Part shown: one piece after another, positions 36,411-47,788 of the stretch
How the letters are laid out: every line of letters starts with the position of its first letter
Numbering within the stretch: the stretch's first letter is position 1
Source of the DNA: Thalassovita aquimarina
Lineage (GTDB): Bacteria; Pseudomonadota; Alphaproteobacteria; Rhodobacterales; Rhodobacteraceae
Reading direction: 5' to 3'
DNA length: 64,000 nt
NCBI RefSeq assembly: GCF_018219815.1
Contig: NZ_JADMKU010000001.1
Span: 456,121-520,120 of the forward strand
Program-made: the position numbers and the translations under genes
Notes under the pieces: generated by a model
What the model saw: the letters and a program-made list of their open reading frames with translations, nothing else
Told to the model about the DNA's origin: nothing
Database searches by the model: none

Positions 36411-37922
36411 GTGGAGTTGATCCCCTCTTACGACGAATTTGCCCGCGCCTACGAGGCAGGGGAAAATCAGATCGTCTATACCCGTCTGGCCGCCGATCTG
36501 GACACGCCGGTTTCGCTGATGCTGAAACTGAGCGGCGCGCAGAAGGACGCCTTCATGCTGGAATCGGTGACCGGCGGCGAAGTGCGCGGGCGCTATTCGA
36601 TCATCGGCATGAAGCCCGACGTGATCTGGAAATGCCACGGCGTAACCAGCCACATCAACCGGGCCGCCCGTTTCGATGCCGACGCGTTCGAGCAACAGCC
36701 GGGCGACCCGCTGGCCAACCTGCGCAGCCTAATCGCCGAAAGCCGCATCGATCTGCCTGACGACCTGCCCGCCGCCGCGGCCGGGTTGTTCGGCTATCTT
36801 GGTTACGACACGATCCGGCTGGTCGAACACCTGCCCGACGTGAATCCCGATCCGCTAGGCCTGCCCGACGCGGTGATGCTGCGGCCCTCGGTGGTGGCGG
36901 TGCTGGACGGGGTCAAGGGCGACGTCACCGTGGTGTCCCCGGCCTGGGCCAGCGACGGCCAAAGCGCCCGCGCGGCCTATGCGCAGGCGGCCGAACGGGT
37001 GATGGATGCGGTGCGCGACATGGAACGCGCCCTGCCCCAACAGGCCCGCGACCTGGGCGAGGCCGAAGAGGCCGCCCCGCCGCAGTCGAATTTCACCAAG
37101 TCCGGCTATATGGAAGCGGTCGAGAAGGCCAAGGAATACATCCGCGCCGGTGACATCTTCCAGGTGGTGCCGAGCCAGCGCTGGACGCAGGATTTCCCGC
37201 TGCCGCCCTTTGCCTTGTACCGGTCGTTGCGGCGCACTAACCCGTCGCCCTTCATGTTCTATTTCAACTTCGGCGGTTTCCAGGTGGTGGGCGCCAGCCC
37301 CGAAATCCTGGTCCGCGTGTTCGACCGCCAGGTCACCATCCGCCCGATCGCAGGCACCCGCCCGCGCGGCGCGACGCCGGAGGAAGACAAGGCGCTGGAG
37401 GCCGATCTGCTGGCCGACAAGAAGGAACTGGCCGAACACCTGATGCTGCTGGACCTTGGGCGCAACGACGTCGGCCGGGTGGCCAAGATCGGCACCGTGC
37501 AGCCGACCGAGCAATTCATCATCGAACGCTATTCCCACGTGATGCATATCGTGTCCAACGTGGTGGGCGAGCTGGCCGAGGATCAGGACGCGCTGTCGGC
37601 CTTCTTCGCCGGGATGCCCGCGGGCACCGTGTCGGGCGCGCCGAAGGTGCGCGCGATGGAGATCATCGACGAGCTGGAACCGGAAAAGCGTGGCATCTAT
37701 GGCGGCGGCCTGGGCTATTTCAGCGCCGGCGGCGACATGGACATGTGCATTGCGCTGCGCACCGCGATCGTGAAGGACCGCAAGCTTTACATCCAGGCCG
37801 GCGGCGGCGTGGTCTATGACAGCGATCCGGAAGCCGAATACATGGAGACGGTGCACAAATCCAACGCCATCCGCCGCGCCGCGGCGGACGCGGCGCGGTT
37901 CACCCGCTACGGCAACGCGTGA
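36411..37922 (+). CDS. trpE: anthranilate synthase component I
   Basis: The 503-residue chorismate-using subunit, with TrpG, makes anthranilate. The N-terminal regulatory segment LMLKLSGAQKDAFMLESV and the catalytic IAGTRPRG, LLDLGRNDVGRV, ERYSHVMHIVSNV and GTVSGAPKVRAMEII are all present. It starts at GTG 36411 with GAAGGAACGC upstream. trpG is not adjacent: it lies 2.3 kb downstream, after a pseudouridine synthase and an opposite-strand deacetylase gene. No leader peptide attenuator is seen. Confidence 0.95.
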   Translation: MELIPSYDEFARAYEAGENQIVYTRLAADLDTPVSLMLKLSGAQKDAFMLESVTGGEVRGRYSIIGMKPDVIWKCHGVTSHINRAARFDADAFEQQPGDPLANLRSLIAESRIDLPDDLPAAAAGLFGYLGYDTIRLVEHLPDVNPDPLGLPDAVMLRPSVVAVLDGVKGDVTVVSPAWASDGQSARAAYAQAAERVMDAVRDMERALPQQARDLGEAEEAAPPQSNFTKSGYMEAVEKAKEYIRAGDIFQVVPSQRWTQDFPLPPFALYRSLRRTNPSPFMFYFNFGGFQVVGASPEILVRVFDRQVTIRPIAGTRPRGATPEEDKALEADLLADKKELAEHLMLLDLGRNDVGRVAKIGTVQPTEQFIIERYSHVMHIVSNVVGELAEDQDALSAFFAGMPAGTVSGAPKVRAMEIIDELEPEKRGIYGGGLGYFSAGGDMDMCIALRTAIVKDRKLYIQAGGGVVYDSDPEAEYMETVHKSNAIRRAAADAARFTRYGNA

Positions 37923-37996
37923 TCCGATTGTGCGCGGCCCTTCGGCCCGCGCGCTTTATGTCTCGTCATCGGCCTTTGGCCACTGCCTCGGGCAAT

Positions 37997-38070
37997 GGGG
38001 GCGCTGCCCCCGACGTTGAAAAGTCTTGGCTTTTCAACGCCTCCCCCGGGGTATTTCGACCAAGAAAAAG
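37997..38070. repeat. composite two-hairpin intergenic element, copy 2
   Basis: GGGGGCGC-TGCCCCC (37997-38011) is followed by a long AT-type hairpin (GTTGAAAAG at 38015-38023 with CTTTTCAAC at 38030-38038), then CCCCCGGGGTATTTCGACC and AAGAAAAAG. The GC core and the tail match copy 1 at 4292; the middle hairpin differs in sequence but not in position. The tail runs into the ribosome binding site of the next gene. Confidence 0.6.
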
Positions 38071-38079
38071 AGGTGCGCC

Positions 38080-38625
38080 ATGACCCGGGTGATCCTGTTC
38101 AACAAGCCCTTCGACGTGCTGTCGCAATTCACCGACAAGGGCACGGAGGGCAGCAAGCGGGCGACGCTGTCCGATTTCATCGACGTTCCGAAGGTCTATC
38201 CCTCCGGGCGGCTGGACCGCGACAGCGAGGGGTTGATGGTGCTGACCGACAACGGCCGGCTGCAGGCGCGGATTTCCAAACCGAAGAACAAGATGGAAAA
38301 GACCTATTGGGTGCAGGTCGAGGGCGAAGTGAGCGACGAGGCGCTGGAGCGGTTGCGGCGCGGCGTGGAACTGAAGGACGGCAAGACGCGCCCCGCCAAG
38401 GCCGAGCGGATGGACCCGCCCGATATCTGGCCGCGCAATCCGCCGGTGCGCTTTCGCAAATCGGTGCCCGACAGCTGGCTTTCCCTGACCATCAGCGAGG
38501 GCCGCAACCGGCAGGTGCGGCGGATGACGGCCGCTGTGGGTTTCCCGACGCTGCGGCTGATCCGGGTGCGGATCGGCGATTGGAGCCTTGAGGAGTTACA
38601 GCCCGGCCAGTGGCGCGACGCCTAG
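38080..38625 (+). CDS. rluE: pseudouridine synthase, RluE type
   Basis: The 181-residue RsuA/RluB/E/F-family enzyme should isomerise a uridine in 23S rRNA. The catalytic motif [15 protein letters not shown] (Asp in RLDRDSEG) and [20 protein letters not shown] are diagnostic. It lacks the S4 domain, which fits RluE (U2457). ATG 38080 has AAGAGGTGCGCC upstream; the frame is open further left into the repeat element. The last four bases overlap the convergent deacetylase gene. Confidence 0.88.
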   Translation: MTRVILFNKPFDVLSQFTDKGTEGSKRATLSDFIDVPKVYPSGRLDRDSEGLMVLTDNGRLQARISKPKNKMEKTYWVQVEGEVSDEALERLRRGVELKDGKTRPAKAERMDPPDIWPRNPPVRFRKSVPDSWLSLTISEGRNRQVRRMTAAVGFPTLRLIRVRIGDWSLEELQPGQWRDA

Positions 38626-40115
38626 TCCCGCACCGCTTTCAGCACCGCCGAAACCGGCGCCAGCGCCACCTGTGCGGCGCGGTCCTGCAGCCCCCACAGC
38701 AGCAGCGCCGAAATGGTTTCGGCGCGCAACCGGCCGACCATGATCACCCCGTATTCCTGCTGGCGCGCCTTAAAGGCGGCCTGATCGAGAAAGCGGCGGA
38801 TCACCGGGGCCTTCTGCCCTTTGCTGTCGAAGTCGCGAAACACGGTGACCGCGGGCACGCCGGATTTCACCGCCAGTTTCTGCGCCGTGTTGAGTCCCTT
38901 GGCAAACAGCACCAGCCCGTGACCGGTTTCCTGCAGGAGTGCCGCGGCCTGGTCGGACACTGCACGGTCGGTTTGCAGGCCGGTGGCATCGCCCTCCATC
39001 ACGCCGACCACCTCGGGCAATTCGCGCAGCCCGGCGCGGAGCAGCATTTCGGTGTCGCTTGCTGTTGCGCCGGCCGGAATATCGGTCAGCGCCAGCACCT
39101 CGAACCCGGCCGCGCGGTAGCGCGACATCGCCGCCTTGGCACCGGGGTTGGTGGGGCTCACCGCGAAGGTCAACGGATAGGGGAAGCTGGCCAGCGCCTC
39201 GTGGCCGATCTTGCTGTTGCCGTCATCGATCAGGATGATCGACATCAGCGGCTTGTCCTCGGAATTTTCGAACGCTTCGCCATTGGCGTCGAGCGGTGAA
39301 AGCGGGTCGGCCGGGTCGAGGTTGACGGTTTCCGTGTCCCCGGCGGTTTCAGTCGCTTCGTCGGTTTCGGTCAGGCGGCTGGCCGGGGTGCCGATGCGCG
39401 GGGCGGAGGTGCTGTCGCCGCCGACGGTGGGCAGTTTCGGTCGTGACACCGGGGTTTCGGGATCGAGCGCCACGACATGGGCCGGGACGCGGTCGGTGCC
39501 ATCATCGGTTCCGGGGCGCGGCACCGCATCGGCGGTTGCCGGCGCGATGGGGGCGGCGTCGTCAGCCATGCCGGCGGCATCGGGCAGATCGGGCGCGGCG
39601 CCCTCTTCGGGCAGGGCGGCCAGTTCCGGTTCCTCCGGTGCGGGCGGTTTTACCGGTGCCGGCACCGCTTCGGGATCGGTTTCGGGCGCGGGCATCGCAG
39701 GCGCCTCGGCAGGCGTTGTGGCGACGGGGACATCTTCGCCAGTCGCGACGGCCGGCGCCGCGCCCGTGTCGGCGGGCGGCACCAGGACGGCTTCGGGCAC
39801 CGCAGCTTCGGGCTGGTCGGCCGGCGCGGTATCGACGGCGATGCCGCTTTCGCTGTCGGGTTGCGGTTCGGCGGCGCGGGGCGCTTCGCTGGTGGTTTCG
39901 ACAGGGGCGCTTTCACCCGGCAGGCTGGCGGCGCGGTCTTCGCGCGCGCCGTCGAAACCACTGCCGGGAATCGGCGTCACCTCGACCGTTTCGGGCTGCG
40001 GCACCTGTGGCATGGTGGCCACCGAAACCACGCCCGCCGCGATCACCGACACCATCGTCCCGACAAGAAATCCGCCCAGTGCTCCTTTGGCCAAGGTCTG
40101 CCCCCTCAAGCTCAT
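38622..40115 (-). CDS. divergent polysaccharide deacetylase family protein (YibQ-like)
   Basis: The 497-residue protein has one N-terminal membrane helix ([20 protein letters not shown]), a low-complexity Ala/Pro/Glu-rich spacer of about 220 residues, and a C-terminal divergent polysaccharide deacetylase domain (from about 285: [38 protein letters not shown]). The catalytic function in this family is not established. No Shine-Dalgarno is seen; TAAAAT lies eight bases before the ATG, so a leaderless message is possible. It splits trpE from trpGDC and is encoded on the opposite strand. Confidence 0.8.
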   Translation of the reverse strand: MSLRGQTLAKGALGGFLVGTMVSVIAAGVVSVATMPQVPQPETVEVTPIPGSGFDGAREDRAASLPGESAPVETTSEAPRAAEPQPDSESGIAVDTAPADQPEAAVPEAVLVPPADTGAAPAVATGEDVPVATTPAEAPAMPAPETDPEAVPAPVKPPAPEEPELAALPEEGAAPDLPDAAGMADDAAPIAPATADAVPRPGTDDGTDRVPAHVVALDPETPVSRPKLPTVGGDSTSAPRIGTPASRLTETDEATETAGDTETVNLDPADPLSPLDANGEAFENSEDKPLMSIILIDDGNSKIGHEALASFPYPLTFAVSPTNPGAKAAMSRYRAAGFEVLALTDIPAGATASDTEMLLRAGLRELPEVVGVMEGDATGLQTDRAVSDQAAALLQETGHGLVLFAKGLNTAQKLAVKSGVPAVTVFRDFDSKGQKAPVIRRFLDQAAFKARQQEYGVIMVGRLRAETISALLLWGLQDRAAQVALAPVSAVLKAVRD

Positions 40116-40224
40116 GTGTCTATATTTTACGCCGTTTGCCCCCCTTGACGCTCCGGCGCAAGCCTGAACAAGTATAGCGCGACGAAGATGGGCCGAAAGC
40201 CCCCGAATTGCAAAGAGTGTCCAG

Positions 40225-40806
40225 ATGCTGCTGCTGATCGATAATTACGACAGTTTCACCTATAACCTCGTCCATTACCTGGGCGAATTGGGTGCGGACA
40301 TCGAGGTCTGGCGTAACGATGCGATCGACGTGCAGCAAGCGATGGCGATGAAACCTGCGGGCATATTGTTGTCGCCCGGACCTTGCGATCCGGATCAGGC
40401 GGGGATCTGTCTGGACCTGACGCTGGCGGCGGCCGAAACCAAGACCCCGCTTCTGGGCGTCTGCCTGGGCCATCAGACCATCGGACAGGCCTTCGGCGGC
40501 AAGGTGGTGCGCTGCCACGAAATCGTGCATGGCAAGATGGGGCTGATCCATCACACCGGCAAAGGGGTGTTCGCCGGGTTGCCCAGCCCGTTCGAGGCGA
40601 CGCGCTATCATTCGCTGGTGGTGGAGCGCGACACCCTGCCCGACTGTCTCGAGGTGACGGCCGAGCTGGAAGACGGCACCATCATGGGGCTGCAACACAA
40701 GGAACTGCCGATCCACGGGGTGCAGTTCCATCCCGAATCCATCGCCTCGCAGCACGGCCACAAATTGCTGCAGAACTTCCTTAACGAAATGAAGGTGCCG
40801 GCATGA
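40225..40806 (+). CDS. trpG: anthranilate synthase component II (glutamine amidotransferase)
   Basis: The 193-residue class I amidotransferase supplies ammonia to TrpE. It has [28 protein letters not shown], the nucleophile elbow [17 protein letters not shown] and the catalytic His/Glu in [10 protein letters not shown]. The stop overlaps trpD by four bases (ATGA). It begins a tightly packed run trpG-trpD-ung-trpC-moaC-moeA. Confidence 0.95.
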   Translation: MLLLIDNYDSFTYNLVHYLGELGADIEVWRNDAIDVQQAMAMKPAGILLSPGPCDPDQAGICLDLTLAAAETKTPLLGVCLGHQTIGQAFGGKVVRCHEIVHGKMGLIHHTGKGVFAGLPSPFEATRYHSLVVERDTLPDCLEVTAELEDGTIMGLQHKELPIHGVQFHPESIASQHGHKLLQNFLNEMKVPA

Positions 40807-41825
40807 GCGACGCGCTGAAACCGCTGATCGGGGCCGCCGCCGAACGACCGCTGACGAGGGCCGAGGCCGAACAGGCCTTCACCATCCTGTTCGAGGGCGA
40901 AGCGACCCCGGCGCAGATCGGCGGGCTGCTGATGGCCCTGCGCACCCGCGGCGAAACGGTCGAGGAATACGCCGCCGCCGCTGCCGTGATGCGCGCCAAG
41001 TGCCACAAGGTGAAGGCGCCCAAGGGCGCGATCGACATCGTCGGCACCGGTGGCGACGGCAAGCATACGCTGAACATTTCCACAGCCACCGCCTTTGTCG
41101 TGGCGGGTGCGGGCGTGCCGGTGGCCAAGCACGGCAACCGCAACCTGAGTTCGAAATCGGGCACCGCCGACGTGCAGACCAGAATGGGCATCAACGTGAT
41201 GGTCGGCCCCGACGTGGTGCAAAAGGCGCTGGACGAGATCGGCATCGCCTTCATGATGGCACCGATGCATCACCCGGCGATGGCCCATGTCGGTCCGGCG
41301 CGGGCAGAACTCGGCACGCGCACGATCTTCAACATCCTAGGGCCGCTGACCAATCCGGCGGGGGTCAAGCGCCAGCTGACCGGCGCCTTTTCACGCGACC
41401 TGATCCGGCCGATGGCCGAAACCCTGGGCGCCCTGGGCAGCGAAAAGGCCTGGCTGGTGCACGGGTCGGATGGCACAGACGAATTGACCATCACCGGCAA
41501 AAGCTGGGTTGCGGCGCTGGAAGAGGACGGATCGGTGGTGGACAAGGAAGTTCACCCGGACGATTTCGGCCTGCCGGTGCACAGCTTCGACGCCATCGTC
41601 GGGGGTGAACCGGAAGAAAACGCCGCCGCCTTCCGCGCGCTGCTGGACGGGGCGCAATCGGCCTACCGCGACGCGGTGCTGCTGAACGCCGCCGCCGCCT
41701 TGCACGTGGCGGGCAAGGTCAAGGACCTGAAGGACGGCGTGGCGCTGGCGCGCGAAAGCATCGACAGCGGCGCGGCCAAGGCCAAGCTGGAAGCGCTGGC
41801 CCGGATCACCTCGGCAGCAGGTTGA
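40803..41825 (+). CDS. trpD: anthranilate phosphoribosyltransferase
   Basis: The 340-residue enzyme joins anthranilate and PRPP. The PRPP loop [31 protein letters not shown] and [13 protein letters not shown] are family hallmarks. Translationally coupled at both ends: ATGA with trpG and TGATG with the uracil-DNA glycosylase. Confidence 0.95.
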   Translation: MSDALKPLIGAAAERPLTRAEAEQAFTILFEGEATPAQIGGLLMALRTRGETVEEYAAAAAVMRAKCHKVKAPKGAIDIVGTGGDGKHTLNISTATAFVVAGAGVPVAKHGNRNLSSKSGTADVQTRMGINVMVGPDVVQKALDEIGIAFMMAPMHHPAMAHVGPARAELGTRTIFNILGPLTNPAGVKRQLTGAFSRDLIRPMAETLGALGSEKAWLVHGSDGTDELTITGKSWVAALEEDGSVVDKEVHPDDFGLPVHSFDAIVGGEPEENAAAFRALLDGAQSAYRDAVLLNAAAALHVAGKVKDLKDGVALARESIDSGAAKAKLEALARITSAAG

Positions 41826-42487
41826 TGGGGCTGCCCGACATCGGGACCTGGGGCGATCTGGATTTTTTCCGCGACGACTGGCCCCGGATCGACGCGGCAC
41901 TTGCCGAGGACGACCGCGACATCCTGCCCCCCGCGCCGCAGCGCTTCGCCGCGCTGCAACTGACGCCACCGGAACAGACCCGCGTCGTGATCCTGGGCCA
42001 GGACCCTTACCCGACACCGGGCCATGCCCACGGGCTGGCCTTTTCGGTGGAACCGGACGTGACGCCCCTGCCCCGGTCTTTGAAGAATATTTTCAAGGAA
42101 ATGCAGGACGATCTGGGCGTGGCGCCGGAAACCGGCGACCTGCGCGGCTGGGCGCGTCAGGGGGTGTTGCTGCTCAACACCGTTCTGAGCGTTCCGGCGG
42201 GCGATGCACATGGCCACAAGGGCTTGGGCTGGCAGGCGCTGGCGCATCAGGTGCTGGAAAAGACCTCGGGAAAACCCACCGCCTATATCCTCTGGGGCAA
42301 GCCCGCGCAGAAGCTGGCGGATCACATCCGGCCCGGCGATCACCTGATCCTGAAATCGCCACACCCCTCGCCGCTGTCGGCGTCGCGCGGTTTTTTCGGC
42401 TCGCACCCATTTTCAGCGGTCAATTCATGGCTTAAGAACCGGGGGGAGCCCGCAATCGACTGGGCAATGAAATCGGAGGCAGCATGA
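41825..42487 (+). CDS. ung: uracil-DNA glycosylase (family 1)
   Basis: The 220-residue enzyme removes uracil from DNA. The water-activating loop is [17 protein letters not shown] (catalytic Asp) and the minor-groove loop is [32 protein letters not shown] is also typical of Ung. ATG 41825 overlaps the trpD stop (TGATG) and its stop overlaps trpC (ATGA), so a repair gene sits inside the tryptophan run. Confidence 0.93.
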   Translation: MGLPDIGTWGDLDFFRDDWPRIDAALAEDDRDILPPAPQRFAALQLTPPEQTRVVILGQDPYPTPGHAHGLAFSVEPDVTPLPRSLKNIFKEMQDDLGVAPETGDLRGWARQGVLLLNTVLSVPAGDAHGHKGLGWQALAHQVLEKTSGKPTAYILWGKPAQKLADHIRPGDHLILKSPHPSPLSASRGFFGSHPFSAVNSWLKNRGEPAIDWAMKSEAA

Positions 42488-43296
42488 CCGGAACGGTTCT
42501 CGACAAGATCAAGGCTTACAAGCTGGAAGAAGTGGCTGCCGACAAGCAAGCCAAGCCGCTCGAAGCGGTCGAGGCCGAAGCCCGCGCCGCAAGCCCCGTC
42601 CGCCCCTTCGCCGAGGCGCTGCAGAAGGCCAGCCGCACCGGCTATGGCCTGATCGCCGAGGTGAAGAAGGCCAGCCCCTCCAAGGGCCTGATCCGCGAAG
42701 ATTTCAACCCACCCGAACTGGCCAAGGCGTACGAAGCCGGTGGCGCGACCTGCCTGTCGGTGCTGACCGATACACCGTCCTTCCAGGGCGCAAAGGACTT
42801 CCTCGTGGCGGCGCGCGAAGCCGTGTCGCTGCCGGTGCTGCGCAAGGATTTCATGTACGACACCTACCAGGTGGCCGAGGCCCGCGCGCTTGGCGCCGAT
42901 TGTATCCTGATCATCATGGCATCCGTCTCCGACGCGCAAGCCCAGGAACTGGAAGAGGCGGCCACTGAATGGGGCATGGACGCGCTGATCGAGGTGCATG
43001 ACGCTGCCGAACTGGAACGCGCCACGCTGCTGAAATCGCCGCTGATCGGCATCAACAACCGAAATCTCAAGACCTTCGAAACCACGCTCGACACCACAAG
43101 GACGCTGTCGAAATATGTCCCCGCCAACCGGACGCTGGTGTCGGAAAGCGGCCTCAATACGCCCGAGGACCTGGCCGACATGGCGCGTTACGGCGCGCGC
43201 TGTTTCCTGATCGGCGAAAGCCTGATGCGCAATGACGACGTGGAAACCGCGACCCGCGCGCTTCTGGCCAACCCTCTGACAGCGGCGGGGATGTGA
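42484..43296 (+). CDS. trpC: indole-3-glycerol phosphate synthase
   Basis: The 270-residue TIM-barrel enzyme closes the indole ring. [41 protein letters not shown] and [13 protein letters not shown] carry the known catalytic lysines and glutamates. ATGA overlap with ung; moaC starts two bases after its stop. Confidence 0.95.
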   Translation: MTGTVLDKIKAYKLEEVAADKQAKPLEAVEAEARAASPVRPFAEALQKASRTGYGLIAEVKKASPSKGLIREDFNPPELAKAYEAGGATCLSVLTDTPSFQGAKDFLVAAREAVSLPVLRKDFMYDTYQVAEARALGADCILIIMASVSDAQAQELEEAATEWGMDALIEVHDAAELERATLLKSPLIGINNRNLKTFETTLDTTRTLSKYVPANRTLVSESGLNTPEDLADMARYGARCFLIGESLMRNDDVETATRALLANPLTAAGM

Positions 43297-43298
43297 CC

Positions 43299-43775
43299 AT
43301 GGCTGAACTGACCCATTTCGACGCCAAGGGCGACGCCCACATGGTCGACGTGTCCGACAAGGCGGTGACGTCGCGCATCGCCACCGCCGCCGGCTGGGTG
43401 CGGATGGCGGATGAAACCTTTGCCATCATTTCCGAAGGCCGGGCCAAGAAGGGCGACGTTCTGGGCGTGGCGCGGCTGGCCGGCATTATGGGGGCGAAGA
43501 AAACCCCCGACCTGATCCCGCTATGCCATCCCCTGCCCGTCACCAAGGTGTCGGTGGATCTGACGCTCGACCCCGACCTTCCCGGCGTGCAGATCGAAGC
43601 GACGGTGAAAACCACCGGCCAGACCGGGGTGGAGATGGAAGCGCTTACCGCCGTAAGCACCGCCGCACTGACCGTCTACGACATGATCAAGGCAGTCGAT
43701 AAGGGCATGGAAATCGGCGGCATCCGTGTGACGCTGAAGGATGGCGGCAAATCGGGCCGCTTTGAGGCGTCATGA
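43299..43775 (+). CDS. moaC: cyclic pyranopterin monophosphate synthase MoaC
   Basis: The 158-residue protein works after MoaA in the first stage of molybdenum cofactor synthesis. Active-site segments are [26 protein letters not shown] and [17 protein letters not shown] chose ATG 43299 ([11 protein letters not shown]); GTG 43293 would overlap the trpC stop. ATGA overlap with moeA. Confidence 0.95.
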   Translation: MAELTHFDAKGDAHMVDVSDKAVTSRIATAAGWVRMADETFAIISEGRAKKGDVLGVARLAGIMGAKKTPDLIPLCHPLPVTKVSVDLTLDPDLPGVQIEATVKTTGQTGVEMEALTAVSTAALTVYDMIKAVDKGMEIGGIRVTLKDGGKSGRFEAS

Positions 43776-44944
43776 TTTCGGTCGAAGAAGCCCGGTCGCT
43801 TTTGTTCGGCCTCGTCACCCCGCTGGACGCCGAAACCGTGCCTTTGGTACAGGCCGCGGGCCGCGTGCTGGCCCGGGACGTGTCCGCGAAGCGCACCCAG
43901 CCACCCTTCGCCGCCTCGGCGATGGACGGCTACGCGGTACGTGCCGATGAGGTAGCGAAAGGCGCATCCTTCGAGGTGATCGGCGAAGCCGCCGCCGGTT
44001 CGGGCTTTGCCGGACGCGTGGCGCCGGGACAGGCCGCACGGATCTTCACCGGCGCGCCGGTGCCCGAAGGGGCGGATTTCGTCGTGCTGCAGGAAGATGT
44101 CAGCCGCGACGGCGATCACATCAACATCACCGGTGATACCGGAGCCAGCCACAACATCCGCCCCGCCGGCGGCGATTTCAAAACCGGCCACCGCTTTGCC
44201 GCGCCGAAACGGCTCGACCCGGCCGATATCGCGTTGTTGGCGTCGATGAACATCGCCGAGGTGCCGGTGACGCGCAAACCCGTGGTGGCGCTGATTTCCA
44301 CCGGCAACGAATTGGTGATGCCCGGAGAAACCCCCGGTCCGGACCAGATCATCGCCTCCAATACCTTCGGGCTGAAAGCGCTTCTGAATCTGGCCGGGGC
44401 CGAAACCCGGATCCTGCCGATCGCGCTCGATACGCCCGCCTCGCTGCAAACCGCTCTCGACCTTGCGGAAGGGGCCGATCTGATCATCACTATCGGCGGC
44501 GCCTCGGTCGGCGATCACGATCTGGTGGCGCAGGTTGCCGCCGACATGGGGCTGGAACGGACCTTCTACAAGGTGGCGATGCGGCCGGGAAAACCGCTGA
44601 TGGCGGGCCGGCTGAACGGCGCGATGATGATGGGGCTGCCGGGCAATCCGGTATCGGCCATGGTCTGCGGCACGCTCTTCGCCGCGCCGGTGGTCGAAGC
44701 GCTGCTAGGGCTGCCCGCGCGCGCGCCGGAACGGTTGCAGGCCGAGCTGGCCGTGGATGTCGCGGCCAACGGGCCGCGCGAACATTACATGCGCGCGGTC
44801 CTCAAGGACGGATTGCTGACCCCGCTGCCCGACCAGGACAGTTCGCTTCTGTCGGTGCTGAGCACGGCAAACGCATTGCTGATCCGACCCGTTCGCGATC
44901 CGGCGCAACCGGCGGGGCATATGGTGGATTATATCCCGATTTGA
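43772..44944 (+). CDS. moeA: molybdopterin molybdenumtransferase MoeA
   Basis: The 390-residue protein inserts molybdate into adenylated molybdopterin. The sequence has [51 protein letters not shown] and [13 protein letters not shown] in order, with the usual four-domain length. It is the last gene of the trp/mo cluster; an 80-base gap with a promoter leads to lexA. Confidence 0.94.
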   Translation: MISVEEARSLLFGLVTPLDAETVPLVQAAGRVLARDVSAKRTQPPFAASAMDGYAVRADEVAKGASFEVIGEAAAGSGFAGRVAPGQAARIFTGAPVPEGADFVVLQEDVSRDGDHINITGDTGASHNIRPAGGDFKTGHRFAAPKRLDPADIALLASMNIAEVPVTRKPVVALISTGNELVMPGETPGPDQIIASNTFGLKALLNLAGAETRILPIALDTPASLQTALDLAEGADLIITIGGASVGDHDLVAQVAADMGLERTFYKVAMRPGKPLMAGRLNGAMMMGLPGNPVSAMVCGTLFAAPVVEALLGLPARAPERLQAELAVDVAANGPREHYMRAVLKDGLLTPLPDQDSSLLSVLSTANALLIRPVRDPAQPAGHMVDYIPI

Positions 44945-44963
44945 CCGGCCTGCGCCTCGGCTG

Positions 44964-44992
44964 TTGACACAAAACGTGAACATGAGTAGAAC
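44964..44992 (+). promoter_or_regulatory. lexA promoter with SOS box
   Basis: TTGACA (44964-44969) is followed after 17 bases by TAGAAC (44987-44992), a sigma-70-like pair. GAAC-ATGAGTA-GAAC (44978-44992) is an exact alphaproteobacterial SOS box and covers the -10 element, so LexA bound here would block its own transcription. Confidence 0.85.
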
Positions 44993-45024
44993 AAACCCAA
45001 ATCACCAAACCCGGAGGGGCGCTC

Positions 45025-45717
45025 ATGCTGACGAAAAAACAGCTCGATCTGCTGCAATTCATCCACAAGCGCATGCAGCGCGATGGCGTCCCGCCATCTT
45101 TCGATGAAATGAAGGAAGCGCTGAACCTGCGTTCCAAATCGGGCATTCACCGACTGATCACGGCGCTGGAAGAACGCGGCTTCATCCGCCGTCTGGCGCA
45201 TCGCGCCCGCGCGATCGAGATCGTGAAACTGCCCGACAGCATGACCGGCGACAGCGGCTTCAGCCCCAAGGTGATCGAAGGCGGCCGTCCCGAATCCACC
45301 CCGCGCGACGCAATCCCGGTCGAGGCGGTGCATGCACAGGAATTGCCGGTGATGGGCCGGATCGCCGCCGGTGTCCCGATCGAGGCGATCAGCCACGCGT
45401 CGCATCACGTGGCCGTGCCCGGGTCGATGCTGTCCAGCCAGGGCGAACATTACGCGCTGGAGGTGAAGGGCGATTCGATGATCAACGCAGGCATCAATGA
45501 CGGCGACGTTGTGGTGATCCGCGAAACCAACACCGCGCAGGACGGCGATATCGTCGTGGCGCTGGTCGAGGATCACGAAGCGACCCTGAAAACCTTCCGT
45601 CGCAAGGGCGGCAGCATCGCTCTGGAAGCGGCCAACCCGGCTTATGAAACCCGCGTTCTGCCTGCAGACAAGGTGAAGGTGCAAGGCCGCCTTGTCGGAC
45701 TGATCCGCACCTACTGA
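45025..45717 (+). CDS. lexA: LexA repressor
   Basis: The 230-residue SOS repressor has an N-terminal winged helix (1-65; [20 protein letters not shown] is the recognition region), a linker, the self-cleavage site A115-G116 ([10 protein letters not shown]), and a peptidase S24 domain with S151 (VKGDSMI) and K189 (EATLKTF). All catalytic residues are present. CCGGAGGGGCGCTC precedes the ATG. An SOS box overlaps its promoter. Its last seven bases overlap the convergent comEC. Confidence 0.97.
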   Translation: MLTKKQLDLLQFIHKRMQRDGVPPSFDEMKEALNLRSKSGIHRLITALEERGFIRRLAHRARAIEIVKLPDSMTGDSGFSPKVIEGGRPESTPRDAIPVEAVHAQELPVMGRIAAGVPIEAISHASHHVAVPGSMLSSQGEHYALEVKGDSMINAGINDGDVVVIRETNTAQDGDIVVALVEDHEATLKTFRRKGGSIALEAANPAYETRVLPADKVKVQGRLVGLIRTY

Positions 45718-47726
45718 GCTTTCCTTGACTTCCAAGGCCTGTCGCCCGCCAACTGGCGGGCGGTGACGATTCTGGGTCCCTGTTCCGTGAAATAGACCGC
45801 GACCGCACCGGTGCGGCGCAGCAGGGCGGGATCGAAGACACGACAGGGCAAATCCTGTTCGATCAACTTGTTGCTGATCAGCCAGCCGCCCTCGTCGCAG
45901 CCTGCGCCGTCGGTGGCGCGCTTGCCTGACTCGACCTGAAACGGCGTTCCGTCCGCCCAGCGACGTGCCGCAACCGGTTGCGGCGCGGCATCGCCATCGT
46001 TTTCCAGCCAAATCCCGGCGACGAAACCTGATCCGCGTTCCTTGCTCAGCGCCCTGCCCTTTTCGGTCATTATCCCGGCCAAGGTTCCGTTTTCCGCGAC
46101 CAGAAGGTCGGGCCGGTCAGTTCGCGCCCACAGCAGAAGCGCGATGCCCATCGGCGCAAGACCGATCCAGTTGAAGCGACCACGCCAGAGAACCACCAGC
46201 AAGGCCCCGAGGGCAAAGACCGGCAGAACGACCCAATCCGGGCTATGTACCATGCGCACCGCGTCGTCGCGCGCCGCCACCACATGCGCCACGCCGAGAA
46301 TCCAATCCAGCCCCAGCCCCATCAGCCACAACACCGGCGTCTCGGCTCCAAGCGGCATCAGCAACGCCGCCAGCAACGCCGCCGGGATCACCAGCACGCC
46401 CATCAGCGGCACCGACAACAGGTTCGCCGGCAGGCCCAGAACCGCGATCTGATTGAAATGCGCCGCCGCGAAGGGGGCTGTCGCGGCACCGGCCACTGCC
46501 GAGGACAGGCAAACCGCCAGCACCGGCCGCCAGATGCCGCGCCCCGCCATCCGCCCGCTGTCGCGAATTCTGCCGAAAACGAAGACCAGCGCTGTGGTGG
46601 CGGCAAAGGACATCTGGAACCCCGGGCTGAGCAGGCTTTCGGGCCTGATCAGCAGTACCGCGACCGCCGCGACCGCCACCGCGCGCAGCGACAGCGCCCG
46701 ATGATCGAACACCACCGCCATCAGGAACACCGCGACCATCACGAAGGCCCGTTCGGTCGCCACGTTGCCGCCCGACAGCGCCAGGTATCCCGCCGCAACC
46801 GCCAGCGCCCCAATCGCCGCGATCTTCTTGGCCGGAACCCGCAGCCCGACCGTCGGCACCAGCGCCAGCAGAACCCGGATGGAAGCGAAGACGAACCCTG
46901 CCACCAATCCCATGTGAAGCCCTGAAATCGCCAGCAAATGCGCTAGGTTGGCCCGCCGCAGGTCCCACAGCATGTCCTGCCCGATGGCGGAACGGTCACC
47001 GGTCATCAGCGCCGCGGCAAAGGCGCCGGTCTCGCCGGGCAACGCCGCCTGCACCCGGTCCGACAGCGCCAGTCGCGCCGCCACCAGCGGCACGCCGGCG
47101 CGGCGCGGTTCCAGCAGCAGAACCGGCGTGCGGGTATAGCCGACGCCGCCGATCCGCTGGAACCAGGCGTGGCGCTGGAAATCGAAACCGCCCGGTTCCG
47201 CCGGACCCGAGGGCGGCGACAAATGCGCGGTCAGGATCACCACCTCTCCCGGCATCGGCCGGTGCCAGCGCCGATCGCCATGCAGGGCCACCCGCACCCG
47301 CTCCGGGGTTCGATCGGGCGCGTGATCGCGCAGCACCACGTTGTCCAGGGTCAGGCGCATCGCGTCGCTGCCCGACCGGTCGATGGCGATCACCCGGCCC
47401 TGTACCGGGCCATAATAGCGGTAGTGCAGCACCGGCGCGGCCACCCAATGGGTCCGCGCAGCGGCCAGCAGTTCACCGCACGCGATCAGGGCCAGCGCCC
47501 AGAACAATGGTGAAACCGCCGGCCCCACGCGCAGGGCCAGCCCACCTGCGCAAAGAGCGGCAAAGCCGATTGCCGCCTGCACCCCCCAACCGGGTTCCAC
47601 CAGCCAGCAGAAATATCCACCGATCCCGGCCCCAAGGAATACCGGAACCCAGGGGAACAGCGCCCCCCGCTGCGCCACAAGCGCCATTGCGATCCGCGCG
47701 AAGGGTACCAAGTCTTGTCCTTGCAT
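45711..47726 (-). CDS. comEC: ComEC/Rec2 competence-family membrane channel
   Basis: The 671-residue protein has an N-terminal DUF4131/OB region and the Competence domain (about 210-500) with many membrane helices and the signature [18 protein letters not shown]. It should carry single-stranded DNA across the inner membrane. There is no metallo-beta-lactamase motif (HxHxDH) at the C-terminus, as is common in alphaproteobacterial ComEC. No other competence genes are in the window. It is divergent from gltX and convergent with lexA. Confidence 0.87.
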   Translation of the reverse strand: MQGQDLVPFARIAMALVAQRGALFPWVPVFLGAGIGGYFCWLVEPGWGVQAAIGFAALCAGGLALRVGPAVSPLFWALALIACGELLAAARTHWVAAPVLHYRYYGPVQGRVIAIDRSGSDAMRLTLDNVVLRDHAPDRTPERVRVALHGDRRWHRPMPGEVVILTAHLSPPSGPAEPGGFDFQRHAWFQRIGGVGYTRTPVLLLEPRRAGVPLVAARLALSDRVQAALPGETGAFAAALMTGDRSAIGQDMLWDLRRANLAHLLAISGLHMGLVAGFVFASIRVLLALVPTVGLRVPAKKIAAIGALAVAAGYLALSGGNVATERAFVMVAVFLMAVVFDHRALSLRAVAVAAVAVLLIRPESLLSPGFQMSFAATTALVFVFGRIRDSGRMAGRGIWRPVLAVCLSSAVAGAATAPFAAAHFNQIAVLGLPANLLSVPLMGVLVIPAALLAALLMPLGAETPVLWLMGLGLDWILGVAHVVAARDDAVRMVHSPDWVVLPVFALGALLVVLWRGRFNWIGLAPMGIALLLWARTDRPDLLVAENGTLAGIMTEKGRALSKERGSGFVAGIWLENDGDAAPQPVAARRWADGTPFQVESGKRATDGAGCDEGGWLISNKLIEQDLPCRVFDPALLRRTGAVAVYFTEQGPRIVTARQLAGDRPWKSRKAQ

Positions 47727-47788
47727 CGGCAGGTGGATAGACAGGCGAAAACGCTAACCCCGCATTGGTTATCGAAAGGTTAATCCAG

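Noticed and set aside
45711..45717. Possible frameshift at the lexA/comEC junction
   Set aside because: Both genes have normal C-termini; it is only a seven-base convergent overlap.
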